Positions 1 through 10,507 of a DNA stretch of 64,000 nt are shown here, piece by piece. Source of the DNA: Deroplatys truncata (Eukaryota > Arthropoda > Insecta > Mantodea > Mantidae). The stretch's first letter is position 1. Each line of letters opens with the position of its first letter. Where the stretch lies: the NCBI GenBank assembly GCA_030765065.1, contig CM060978.1, positions 52,790,421 through 52,854,420 on the forward strand, written 5' to 3'. A model generated the notes under the pieces. That model saw nothing but the letters and a program-made list of their open reading frames with translations, made no database searches and was not told where the DNA came from. The translations under genes and the position numbers were made by a program.

Positions 1-293
1 CTGTATCAAAGTTACGGTTTGGAAATATCTGTTTCCGCAATAAAAGAAACTCGTAGCTTAAATTGGCGTGAGTCGCTAAAATGCTTATCGGCGAGGCCTC
101 TCATAATAGCCGCGAAATCTTACTCAGACAAGTGCGTCACCAAGCTCTTAAAATATCACACGAGCAGCACGTATCGGTGACGGTAATAGAGTAATGTATG
201 CACAAACGACTGCAGTGTAGATTATGAAGCATGTTTGTTGAAAGTAAACAAATGCTGCGTGACCTCACTGCATTCATACAAATTTAAAAAAAT
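1..293. other. AT-rich sequence, nothing recognised
   Basis: No open frame of note and no match to the repeats seen elsewhere in the window. It ends in a short A-run that is the junction of the first R copy. Confidence 0.5.
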
Positions 294-1175
294 ATCTGAT
301 GTGTTACTTCTACGTGACTTTCTCTACTCTACTTATTCTCCATCTACTTCATGTTAATCGAGATAAACATTTGCAGAAACTATCTTATTGCTAATTTTCT
401 TGTAGATGTAAGGGGAATATATATTTACAAGGGCAATATAGAAATACAGTAGCCTTTAAGCACATTCATATCTCTTAATAGCTGGTTGCTAGGTGCAGCA
501 CCATTCCCTTTCCCACAGATTAATACTCTTTGCATATCCAAGACAAAAAATGAATAACGAATTTCCATTTGAGAAAATAAGCATTGAAAAATTTAAGGAA
601 ATAACAAGCAATATCTCGAAAATGGTACATTCAACAAAAAAAATGTATATGACATAAATTGTGTATTTTAACGCGATCTACATTTTTTGTGTAGTAAAAT
701 TTTGTCAATCTCTTATGGTTTACCAGTTATGCAAAAGTCGTTCAAAACGAAGAATACTTTTGGAGACATTCCCAGAAAATTCAAGATATACATTTTATTT
801 GTCATGAAAATATCTTAAACATATGATACTTTAATCAAAATCGTTAGAGCCATTTTAGAGAAAATTAAAATTTTTGAAAAATCTTCTATGTAAAAGGAAA
901 TCTGGGGTGGGGGAATTTTCTTGAAAGCCTTCGTGTCGCATCTCTGGAAGATACTGAACCCAAATACCAAGTTTGGTGTTTATTTGACTGTTCGTTTCTG
1001 AGTTATGCTGTTCACAGACACACACACACATACACACACCTGGATATGTTTCCAAAAATGCTTTTTTTTGGATTCAGGGGGTCTTAAAACATATATTTCC
1101 GGTGAAATCTCGGTATCGAATTTTTGGATGGAATACAATACTTCCCCTATTTACTATACGTAGTAGAGAAAGTAA
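294..1175 (+). repeat. R-I copy, long variant
   Basis: The left end is TATCTGATGTGTTAC followed by GACTTTCTCTACTC. The right end is ACTATACGTAGTAGAGAAAG with an A-rich junction. It belongs to the long variant, which carries a CAGATTAATACTCTTTGC segment in the left half. The CA microsatellite lies near 1017-1040. It is immediately followed by the right part of an older R copy, a pattern seen again near 51.36 and 57.46 kb. Confidence 0.85.
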
Positions 1176-1735
1176 AAATAACAAATTCCCACTTGAGAAA
1201 AAGTATAAATATTGGAAAATTCAGATGAATAACAGGAATATCTCGGAAATGGGTTACTCCACAAAAATTTATAAATCATGAGTTTTAACGAGCTTTACAT
1301 TTTTTGTGTAGAAACATTTTGTCTCCCTTAGGATTTGTCAATTATTCAAAAGCCATTCAGAAAGAAGAGGACTTTTGGAGACATTTTCAGAAAATTGAAG
1401 ATATACATTTCATTTCCCATGAAAGTATCTTAAACATATAATATTTTAATCATAATTGTTAGAGCCATTTTTGAGAAAATCAAAATTTTCGAAAAATGTT
1501 CCAAGTAAAGGGTAGTCTGGGGTGGGGGAATATTCTTCAAAATCGTGTCGTATCTTTGAAAGCCACTGAATCTAAATACCATGTTTAATATTTATTCGAC
1601 GTTTTCTAAAAGTGCTTTCTTTGGATTTAGGGAGCTCAAAACATGTATTTCCAGTGAAATCTCGGTATGGAATTTTTGGGTGGAAATTAATACTTTCCCT
1701 ACTTACTATATGTAGTAAATAAATGCTATCTGTGT
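1176..1735 (+). repeat. R-II copy, right part only
   Basis: It starts in the middle of the R body (AATTCCCACTTGAG) and runs to the right end (CTACTTACTATATGTAG). It is more diverged than its left neighbour. The left half of this older copy is absent upstream of 294, so it was truncated before or during the neighbour's insertion. Confidence 0.75.
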
Positions 1736-2090
1736 AGTATCAGTGTAGTAAGGCTTTGATTGGTCAACTGATTAGCACACTCTACCTTTATTGGCTAATG
1801 ACATATTGAGTACGATTATCAGTATAATCACTCTAATGTTTACAATTCGAGGATGATATCACGTTTTTGTACTTTTAGTGTAATCATTGCAGTGACTTAC
1901 CTTTTACATCTTTCTGAAGACATACACTAATTTTATAAGTTTTTATTCCAAGCAGAACCACAGATCCGAATTAAAAAATACAAGTAAGTAATACGTGTTT
2001 TAACCTGTTTTATAATCCAAGCAGAGATGATAGAATGCATTCGGCGCAAAACTCCGAGAATGGACTCCATGCCTCCTTTTTGTTAGTTTT
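1736..2090. other. unassigned gap with weak similarity to 2.99-3.2 kb
   Basis: No gene. Short stretches (AAGCAGAGATnATAGAAT and TTGGCTAA followed by TATAATCAC) recur around 3015-3200. This hints that the R-I copy at 2091-2895 sits inside or beside a duplicated older sequence, but the match is weak. Confidence 0.3.
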
Positions 2091-2895
2091 CACTTTCTCT
2101 ACTACGTATAGTAAGTAGGGGAAGTATTGTATTCCACCCAAAAATTCGATACCGAGATTTCACCGGAAATACATGTTTCTAGACCACCTGAATCCAAAAA
2201 TAAGTATTTTTGGAAACATGTCCGTGTGTGTCTGTGAACAGCATAACTCAGAAACGAACAGTCGAATAAACACCAAATTTGATATTTAGGTTCAGTATCT
2301 TCCAGAGATGCAACACGAAGATTTTCAAGAAAATCCCCCCACCCCGGATTACCCTTTACATGGAACATTTTTCGAAAATTTTAATCTTCTCAAAAATATC
2401 ATATGTTTAACATATTTTCATGACAAATCAAATGTATATCTGGAATTTTCTGGGAATATCTCCAAAAGTATTCGTAATTGTGTACAACTTTTGCATAACT
2501 GGTAAACCATAAGAGATAGACAAAATTGTACTACACAAAAAATGTAGATCGCATTAAAATACACAATTTATGTCATATACATTTTTTTGTTGAGTGAACC
2601 ATTTTCGAGATATTGCTTGTTATTCCCTTAAATTTTCCAAAACTTATATTTTTTCTCAAATTAGTTATTCCATTTTTTGTCCTGGTAATGCAAAGAGAAT
2701 GGAATGCTCCACACAGCAACCAGCTCTTAAAATATTTCACTATCGCTTAAAGCCTACCACATTCCCCTTGCATCTACAAGAAAATTAGCAATACGATTAT
2801 CATCTCGATTAACATGAAGCATATGGAGAATAAGCGTTTGTAAAAATAGTTTGTACAAGAGTAGAGAAAGTCATGTGAGTGTAACACATAAGATT
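2091..2895 (-). repeat. R-I copy, short variant
   Basis: Read on the minus strand it starts near CTTATGTGTTACACTCACAT and ends AGTAGAGAAAGTG. The body matches the short variant (CATTCTCTTTGCATTACC type), and the microsatellite is short. The junction with flanking DNA on the left is TTAGTTTT, again a T-run. Confidence 0.8.
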
Positions 2896-3204
2896 TTTGT
2901 ATTATGCGGAATTAGATCTTGTACCTCTTCTTTTATGTTTCGAGTTCGCTGATTTCCAAATCTGGTCATTTTCACAGTTTACACCAATCGCAATAGTGAG
3001 CAGGAAGATGCAAGAGAGCCTAGTTGAATCGAAGCAGAGATTATAGAATACAAAAATAAATGTAGGAGATAAAACTACCAGTTATTAGTTTTTGAGAGAA
3101 CCGTGCTTTAAAACCATTTATTGAGCGCGATTCTGATTGATAAATAAGGCATCAATGAGAGTTTGCATTGGCTAAAACGTGCTCGCGTATAATTATCACT
3201 TCTG

Positions 3205-3332
3205 CCTACAACGAAATGTGTAAATGTATAATGAAACTTTATCTCCATTAACAAGAGGTAGATGGAAGAATAGGTTTCTGTAAGAATAGTTTGTAAAATG
3301 TGAGTAGAGAAAGTTATGTGAATGCGACACTT
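3205..3332 (-). repeat. R-II left-end fragment
   Basis: About 125 bases matching the left terminal part of R on the minus strand, including AGTAGAGAAAGTTATGTGAA. It abuts the LTR-like repeat. Confidence 0.6.
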
Positions 3333-4021
3333 GAGGCAGTAACTATATATAAAAAGTGTATATTGCAGTAATTGTAAATCTTTATATTATTGTATCCATG
3401 ATTAATATTGTTATGTATTACGTAATTTAATAATGTAGGAGCTGTGAGAATAATAAGTTAAACGTTGCTAACAATGAGGTAACCTTGAGGCAATAATGAG
3501 TAAGAATATTTAATAATGCTACTAGTCATAATTGGAGCAATAATAATGTAATTTTAGTGGCAGTTTATAAAATAGCCAATCAACAACCAGAAAAAGCTTT
3601 AGTTAAATGAGGTATTCTATTGGAGTAAGATTAACCAATCAGAAACTGAAAAGGAGAAAATTTTACAAATTTAGAGATCAGTTGCCTGCAAACAGTGTTC
3701 CTAACCGGACGCAAAAAGGGTCCTCGAGAAGTATAATAGGTATTCGTGTGAGACGAAAATAGTTTACGTATTAAAAAGTGCAAGTATTTAACAAAAACAT
3801 CTCACAGCTCTCTCTGTATCAGTGAAGTGTTATTTAAATCGTATCAAGCATTAATAAAAGGAGTGAAGTAAAATTGTAATCTGTGTAAGCCTACATTCTT
3901 AGTTGCACCACAACCCTGCCAAGAGAAACGTGTCCCTAATAATAATACTGACGCAAACATAAATTTAATACTTAAAGAAACAGTCAAATTAAAAGGTTAA
4001 TATTTTTAAAAATTGGGGCAA
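3331..4021 (+). repeat. LTR-like fossil (solo LTR candidate), copy 1
   Basis: This ~690-base block is repeated in inverse orientation near 50.5-51.25 kb. It contains a CCAAT-like box (AGCCAATCAACAACC) beside TTTATAAAATAG, and an AATAAA-type signal near 3852, which is the usual order of promoter and polyadenylation signals in an LTR. Downstream, around 4098, TTGGCGTCCATACGTGG resembles a primer-binding or leader segment of insect LTR elements. No coding part is recognisable. Family assignment is tentative and it could be another dispersed repeat. Old, judging by the divergence of the two copies. Confidence 0.4.
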
Positions 4022-4760
4022 AGGCTACCGGGTACCATACGTGCGGTTGCAACTACTTCAAGTTCGGCTCCCCAACAGTTGAACTATAATCCAACTTCTT
4101 CAAATTGGCGTCCATACGTGGTGCTAATAACTAACGTAACAAACAAACCAACTTCACACATCACATTTTAAAGATCTGATGTAAACTTACGAAATCTCTT
4201 GTCCTTTTTAGATAGTGCCAAACGATTCTTCTCCACCCAGATAAACCTTACGCAAATCTGGAGCATTATTTCCGTCATACATATACAACAGCCGGATACT
4301 TGCACAATTTAGAAATAAACTACAGACATGCGTCATTAAAAATTCAATAACTGTTCCTTAGTACCATTTTCCGCGTAGATTCATGTCGTTTTCTAAGAGT
4401 TGTATTGCGTCTTTATTAAAACTTTCATCATGTTCGTTACTCATGATTTTTCTCCAGATAACTCTAAATTATATGCCTTTTTTCCTGCTTTTTCAGTCCC
4501 GTGGTTATGCTATTTGACTTTTCTTGCAGTAATTTTCAGTGCCGTAGCTTGATACTGCGTTCTGGGTATACTAGATTTTAAAAACTGAATTTAGAGTTTT
4601 TTAAGTGATGCTTGTGCACACATCCACTAGTGTTTCACAAGATAGTGTGAATTCTCTATTACGATTCGATTATTGTTGTTGTTTTAGTAATCATTAACAT
4701 CACTATTAATTGCCGAAATTGACTGAACATATATTTTAAACTAAACTAAATTATAAAAAA
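4022..4760. other. unassigned; possible leader remnant of the LTR-like element
   Basis: There is no recognised coding sequence. The motif CATACGTG occurs twice, near 4035 and 4109, in similar contexts. The rest is AT-rich and unlike the other repeats in the window. Confidence 0.3.
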
Positions 4761-5619
4761 ATCTGATGTGTTACACTCACATGACTTTCTCTACTCTTGT
4801 ACAAACTATTTTTACAAACGCTTATTCTCCATATGCTTCATGTTAATCGAGATGTGAATCTTATTGCTAATTTTCTTGTAGATGCAAGAGGAATATGGTA
4901 GGCTTTAAGCGATATTCAAATCTTTTAAGAGCTGGTTGATATGTGGAGTATTCCATTCTCTTTGCATGTCCAGGACATAAAAAATGAATAACGAATTCCC
5001 ATTTGAGGAAAAGTATATGTATTGGAAAAATTAAGGGAATAACAAGCAATATCACGAAAATGATTCACTCAACAAAAAAATGTATATGACATAAATTGTG
5101 TATTTTAACGCGGTCTACATTTTTGTGTAGTAAAGTTTGTCTATCTCTTATGGTTTACCAGTTATGCAAAAGTCGTTCACAATTAAGAATACTTTTGGAG
5201 ACATTCCCAGAAAATTCGAGATATACATTTCATTTGTCATGAAAATATCTTAAACACATGAAATTTTAATCAAAATTGTTAGAGCCATTTTTGAGAAATT
5301 TAAAATTTTCGAAAAATGTTCCATGTAAAGGGTAATCTGGGGTGAAGGGATTTTCTTGAAAACCTTCGTGTCGCATCTCTGGAAGATACTGAACCTAAAT
5401 ACCAAGTTTGGTGTTTATACGACTGTTCGTTTCTGAGTTATGCTGTTCACAGACAGAGACATACAGACACACACACGGACATGTTTCCAAAAATGTTTTT
5501 TTTTTTGGATTCAGGGGGCCTCAAAACATATATTTCCGGTGAATATATATATCTCGGTATCGAATTTTTGGGTGGAATACAATAGTTCCCCTACTTACTA
5601 TACGTAGTAGAGAAAGTAA
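4761..5619 (+). repeat. R-I copy, short variant, near full length
   Basis: Both ends are clear: AAAAAATCTGATG on the left and GTAGTAGAGAAAGTAATATAGC on the right. It is one of the few copies whose right flank begins with T straight after GTAA, as an A|T insertion site would predict. The microsatellite lies near 5450-5482. Confidence 0.85.
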
Positions 5620-6689
5620 TATAGCGTTAGGTGTAACTTTACAAAATACTGACAAACCGTTGTATGTTGTAAATCATGAAAACAATGTGGGTACTCACTT
5701 AGATTTTCTTGTATATAAGCAGTCGGCGATTTTTATTGCAAGCTTTTCTTTCAATGTTTTTAATATTTGATATTCCTTCAACACTCCATTCTTTTCCCCC
5801 GCCAAAAAGCAAACATACGAAGCAACACACTTTGTTATGAATGTAATTGCTAGTTAACCAATTAAATTTACTGTACCAGAATGCTTGAAATGTCCGTTTT
5901 TGGTTCTTTTCCGGGAAGACAATGTCAAGCTAGGGAATTGGTCTTTGGCCTTTAAGTTCACACTTTTTCTCATTAAAAGAGAAGTAATCCAATAAATCGA
6001 TGGAATTGTCCATATTTCTAAAATCATAAATAAAACACGCACAATGAAAACAATACACAGGTTCACGTAAAATGAATACTTTACTGCACGGCTGCACGCA
6101 CATAATGCTGGTTCACCAATAACTGAGGAATGAAGTGTTTATGTTACACTGCCTTGCCCTACTCTTGTCTTCAACCCCTGTTGTCCTGTTTCCGGACTTT
6201 GGAGAGAGCAAGTACACAGAGACTAAACACCTCATTAAACGTGTTAGATCTCTGCTGCTGCCTTTGTGCCCTTAATGCACAACAAAATATAGACATGTCT
6301 TCCTACAACGAGAGGTCGAAATTTAGTGGGAAAAGCTATATAAGTTCACCCTTGATGACACTTGCACTCGCTCAGCCATCCCAGTCTCTACTCGACTTTG
6401 TTCCCGCATATGAGATTTCGAAGCTGCCTAAGCACGCACCAATGGCGGAAAGCAAAAGCAGACCCAAGTTTCTCTATTACGTTATTAAATTTAACATCAA
6501 TTCTTAAGACAAAATAGAAAGTACAGAGATAGAAATAAGAACTTTAAGATGGACACGTGGGAAAAGTTGACCTTACAACTGATTAGAAAAATGTGCTGAA
6601 CTTTACAGACTTTTTTTTTCTTTTCACACTGAGTAAATTCCAGTTAGCTTAGTCCATATTCACTTACCGAAAGACAGACAGAAAACAGA
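5620..6689. other. unassigned unique-looking DNA
   Basis: Two modest open frames lie here, 5854-6066 on the minus strand (70 codons) and 6130-6507 on the plus strand (125 codons). Neither shows a domain, signal or composition that I recognise, and ORFs of this length are expected by chance. It is the least repeat-like stretch of the first 10 kb. Confidence 0.4.
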
Positions 6690-6792
6690 GAGAAAAAAGT
6701 ATATTATTCCCAAACAAGATTTGAACCCGGAAACTCTAAAATACGAGACGTACATGCTACCACGACACTATAGTGAAGACTTCATGTTTGCG
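6690..6792 (-). repeat. tRNA-derived SINE head remnant
   Basis: On the minus strand a box A-like TGGTAGCATG is followed about 35 bases later by a box B-like GGGTTCAAATC, the spacing of an internal Pol III promoter. The body is degenerate. It is too poor a cloverleaf to be a tRNA gene. Confidence 0.45.
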
Positions 6793-7189
6793 ACTTCGGC
6801 ACTGTCTTCTTTAGCTTACCGAATTCCTATAGCTGTGCAATTAAAGTATTCAATATTCTTAAAAATGTACTAATTACACTAATTACCTTCATTACTCCCC
6901 TTATTTCTGCCTTGTTCTTAGAACTATGCTTCTGCTGATATAATTATGATATGCAACGCCGTGATTGTGTGGATTTTTGTGACGTCTTGAGTCAGGATAT
7001 TTAAGGCACACGTCGCAAAAAGAAAAAAAAAAAAGAAAATTATGTGAAATAAAAGGCCTTAAGCATTAAAAATTACAAAGTACACTAAAGTAACTTTATT
7101 AGGATGTATCCATTGGCGAAAATGGAGTGTATCTATTTGTTGGAAATTCTAACCTATACTGTTCTGCCATTTTAACATTTCAGCACAAA

Positions 7190-7400
7190 TAAAGTTGGAA
7201 ATAATCGGTGAAAACCGGCCGTTCATGGCCGGTCAGATTTAACCGCGGTAAAATCCTCGATAAACTTTTACCGGCGTCGATGCACCACAAATGACCGTTC
7301 ACCGCGGTAAAGTCGTACTTTACCACGGTAAAATCTTGATCGAGAATGGTGCACACACCATTAGTGGTAGGGATTGGGGCGTTAGGGTAAGCTGCTGTGT
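7190..7400. other. cluster of CCGCGGTAAA motifs
   Basis: Within about 130 bases there are several variants of ACCGCGGTAAA (near 7241, 7302 and 7327), with GGCCGTTCATGGCCGG just upstream. The GC-rich palindromic cores stand out from the AT-rich surroundings. No protein is encoded. This looks like the end of an unclassified DNA element or a small palindromic repeat. Confidence 0.4.
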
Positions 7401-8349
7401 AGGTGATTGTATTAATAGTTTTTCATCAGTTGTTTGAGACTGTCTTTATTTATATGTTTAAAAATTTACTTACTTTCTTGGCAATTTATTTAGGTAGATT
7501 CTGTCTCAAAGTCTACCCTCACGCTACGCCACTGGTAATTTTGTGTGTAACGTACGTAGTAAGGATGGAACCTCGACACCGTCGATGCCTCGATACTCAG
7601 TGGTATTGAAGAAAGTCTAATAGAGATAAACCTTCGATAATTTTGCGATACTTTTAAATAAGTTTAGCATACTGAATTGTAACAGCATTACTAAAGTTTT
7701 TGCATTCAGCTTTATGCTAGATAAGGAATAAAAGGAGTCAAAACTTTATGTTATTGCCTCGTCGTGTCCCCAAAATGTTGCTGGACTATAGTTCTTGATA
7801 GACGCTGACTGCGTTGAATTAGTTTTTAGTACCCAGCACGTATATTGAAGGGACGTATACTCACTTGGCTGCGGAGGACCGAAACCTGGTGTGGAGTTTA
7901 GAAGAAGGCGTGGGTTTGGGGTTCCTACAATATTAAATATGAAAGGTGAGGGGAGATGTCCACCGCTCCAAAAGCCGGCTTGCACGCGCCATCCGCTTCT
8001 CTCGGAATACTCAGCAAGACAGACGCTATATCCCCATCACTCGTGTCCAGCAAAACTAGCAGCCAGGAGTGACGTAATAGCAGTCAACATCAACAACAAT
8101 GTATCTGGTAATGACAACGTAGAACAATATGTTTGGTAATGACAGTGAAACTCCCAAATTATTAATACAGCACACTATTATTCCCCATGTGTCATTTTTG
8201 TGAATATTTTTATTTGTTGTGTTATTTGTGAGCTTGTGAATATATCTTCCCGCATGCAGGTGGCATGTGTTGCAACATCACGTTATAGTTATGAGTTTGG
8301 CCGCTAACCTGTCAGAACCCACTCTCGAAGTCAGCATTATAGTACATAT
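7401..8349. other. unassigned, no gene recognised
   Basis: It holds short open frames on both strands around 7746-8139 that overlap antisense to each other and show no known domain. A more GC-rich patch near 7860-8050 may be an old repeat. Confidence 0.35.
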
Positions 8350-9005
8350 TACGAGGGTCACTCTAAAAGTTTTGAAAAGAATGCAAACATTTTGTTTAAA
8401 TTTACATTGCATCTTTTCAAGGTACTTTCCATTACATAGAATGCGTCTCATACTTTCAAACTATTTTTCAAATGCCGAACACCATTTTTCTTTGGAAAGA
8501 GTGCAAATACATTTTTCGTAAGCAGCTACCTCGGACGTTTCTTTCATTTTGGTGAATAGAAAAACGTCTCATGGAGTCAGATCTGGACTGTAAGGTGAAT
8601 GGGAAAGATATTTTATATCTGACTTCCACAGTAATTGGGTTGTATGCAGTGCAGTGTGAACAGGGGCGTTGTCGTGGTGCAACAGAACTGCACTCAGACC
8701 AACCTTAGGACGTTTGTTCTCAGTTAATTGAAGATTTGTGGCATGCATCTTATGGTGTACCATCTGGTAGTAACAGTCTTTTGTCCCTCAAGCGGGATTG
8801 TCACAATATGGCCGTTAGCTGAGAAGAACGAACAGGTCATCTTCTTGCCAACACTTCTTGGTCGCCTCACTTTTGTTGGGAAGATCCTCTCCTAGGGGAG
8901 ACCCAGACTGATGGCTGTCACTTAGTTTCTGGATCATACTGGTATATCCAGCTTTCATCACCTGTTGCGATGTTAAGTATGTTTTCGAATTTCCTTCATC
9001 TAATT
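8350..9005 (-). pseudogene. mariner transposase, catalytic half (mariner 1)
   Basis: The element end is TACGAGGGTCACTC at 8350. Reading leftwards on the minus strand from 9005, the catalytic domain of a DD34D mariner transposase is clear: TGDESWIYQYDPETK (first Asp), then HHDNAPVHTA (second Asp), then SPYSPDLTP with the third Asp two codons on, and the C-terminal CSAFEK tail. A mariner transposase is about 345 residues and cuts and pastes its own element at TA. This copy is dead: there are several in-frame stops and at least one frameshift between the first and second Asp. Its N-terminal half lies at 9915-10240 beyond an R-I copy. The two halves abut in register (EMLEK on one side, KFENIL on the other), so R-I landed in an existing mariner. 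Confidence 0.85.
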
Positions 9006-9914
9006 ACCTTCTCTACTACGTATAGTAAGTAGGGGAAGTATTGTATTCCACCCAAAAATTCGATACCGAGATTTCACCGGAAATACAAGTTTTGAGACCC
9101 CCTGAATCCAAAAAAAGCATTTTTTGGAAACATGTCCGTGTGTGTGTCTGTGTGTCTGTGTGTGTGTCTGTCTGTGAGCAGCATAACTCAGAAACGAACA
9201 GTCGGATAAACACCAAACTTGGTATTTAGGTTCAGTATCTTTCAGAGATGCGACACGAAGGTTTTCAAGAAAATCCCCCCACCCCAGATTACCCTTTACA
9301 TGGAACATTTTTCGAAAATTTTAATTTTCTCAAAAATGGCTCTAACGATTTTGATTAAAATATCATATGTTTAAGACATTTTCATGGCAAATGAAATGTA
9401 TATCTTGAATTTTCTGGGAATGTCTCCAAAAGTATTCTTCATTGTGAACGACTTTTGCATAACTGGTAAACCATAAGAGATAGACAAAATTTTACTACAC
9501 AAATAATGTAGATCGCGTTAAAATACACAATTTATGTCATATACATTTTTTTGTTGAGTGAACCATTTTCGAGATATTGCTTGTTATTCCCTTAGATTTT
9601 TCAATACTTATTTTCTCAAATGGGAATTCGTTATTCATTTTTTGTCTTGGATATGCTAAGAGTATTAGTCTGTGGGAAAGAGAATGGTGCTGCACCTAGC
9701 AACCATTATTAAGAGATATGTATGTGCTTAAAGGCCACTGTATTTCTATATTGCCCTTGTAAATATATATTCCCCTTACATCTACAAGAATATTAGCAAT
9801 GAGATAGAGGCTGCAAATGTTTATCTTGATTAACATGAAGCATATGGAGAATAAGCGTTTGTAAAATAGTTTGTACAAGAGTGGAGAAAGTCATGTGAGT
9901 GTAAAACATCAGAT
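9006..9914 (-). repeat. R-I copy, long variant, inserted in mariner 1
   Basis: A near-complete long-variant copy with its microsatellite near 9138-9175. The target is known from the interrupted transposase codons (GAAAAAATTAGATG). The junctions read GAAAAAA then TCTGATG at one side and GTAA then TTAGATG at the other. This is consistent either with insertion between A and T without duplication, or with a 3-base AAT duplication. The two models cannot be told apart here. Confidence 0.9.
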
Positions 9915-10240
9915 TTTTTCTAACATTTCCTGGTACTATTCCATATGTGCCCGTTTCTGCTCATTTGTGAGGTGGTAGGGGATTCGACTGCAGAGCTTCC
10001 TGATTTGAAGTTTTTTAAGGATGGTGTTCCCTGCTGCCGATTCAATATCCAGGGTTTCTTGAATCAGATATGTGCTGCGATGATCATCCCGCAACATGCG
10101 CCCTACTTCCAACACATTTGTATCCCTTGTTGCTGTAGCCGGTCGTCCTGCACGGTCTTCAAATTCGAGGAAATCCCTTCCTTTTCTAAACTATGTAAAC
10201 CATCGATGAATCGTGGATCGCAAAAGGCAACGGACCGATG
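9915..10240 (-). pseudogene. mariner transposase, N-terminal half (mariner 1)
   Basis: The minus strand encodes the second helix-turn-helix and linker of a mariner transposase. Visible are FEDRAGRPATATRDTNVLEV (the GRP linker motif follows the first helix-turn-helix), GRMLRDDRST, and an LIQETLDIESAAGNTIL helix-turn-helix, ending in EMLEK next to the R-I copy. Frames shift within it. It joins 8350-9005 as one element. The 5' terminal inverted repeat is not evident, so the far end is lost or merges with the repeat at 10340. Confidence 0.75.
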
Positions 10241-10339
10241 AAGTCTTACTTGAACGACTTTAAAATGCAACAAAATCATCCCATGGAAATGCTCTCAGTT
10301 GAGATCCATCCTAGCGTATGGGGTAGCAATAACTGCATG

Positions 10340-10505
10340 CACATAGTACACAGAAGTGCTGTCGTTGCACATTGTTGGGGCACATGTTGCTATAGTGGTT
10401 TCACTCTGGGCAGTCCAGTCAAGGCCAGGCATGGTTTATATTTGTCTCCTTCTGCAGTTTCCTCTCCGGTCCCTCCCTTTCTCAAAACTTGGGACCAGAG
10501 GTATA
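10340..10505 (-). repeat. inverted-pair repeat, left member
   Basis: The reverse complement of this segment matches 12736-12873. Shared blocks are CTTGACTGGACTG, CAGAGTGAAACCACTATA, GTTTTGAG and GAGGAAACTG. The pair brackets mariner 2 and the DD38E transposase, so it may mark an inverted duplication or the two ends of an older element. Family unknown. Confidence 0.55.
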
Positions 10506-10507
10506 TA

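Noticed and set aside
294-1175. Calling R a canonical Helitron outright
   Set aside because: The right end is GTAA, not CTRR. Most right flanks begin with A, not T, and one copy has a 9-bp duplication. It is kept as a hypothesis only.
6130-6507. 125-codon plus-strand frame as a host gene
   Set aside because: No recognisable domain, no splice or promoter context, and a length that occurs by chance in 64 kb. It is left as unassigned.
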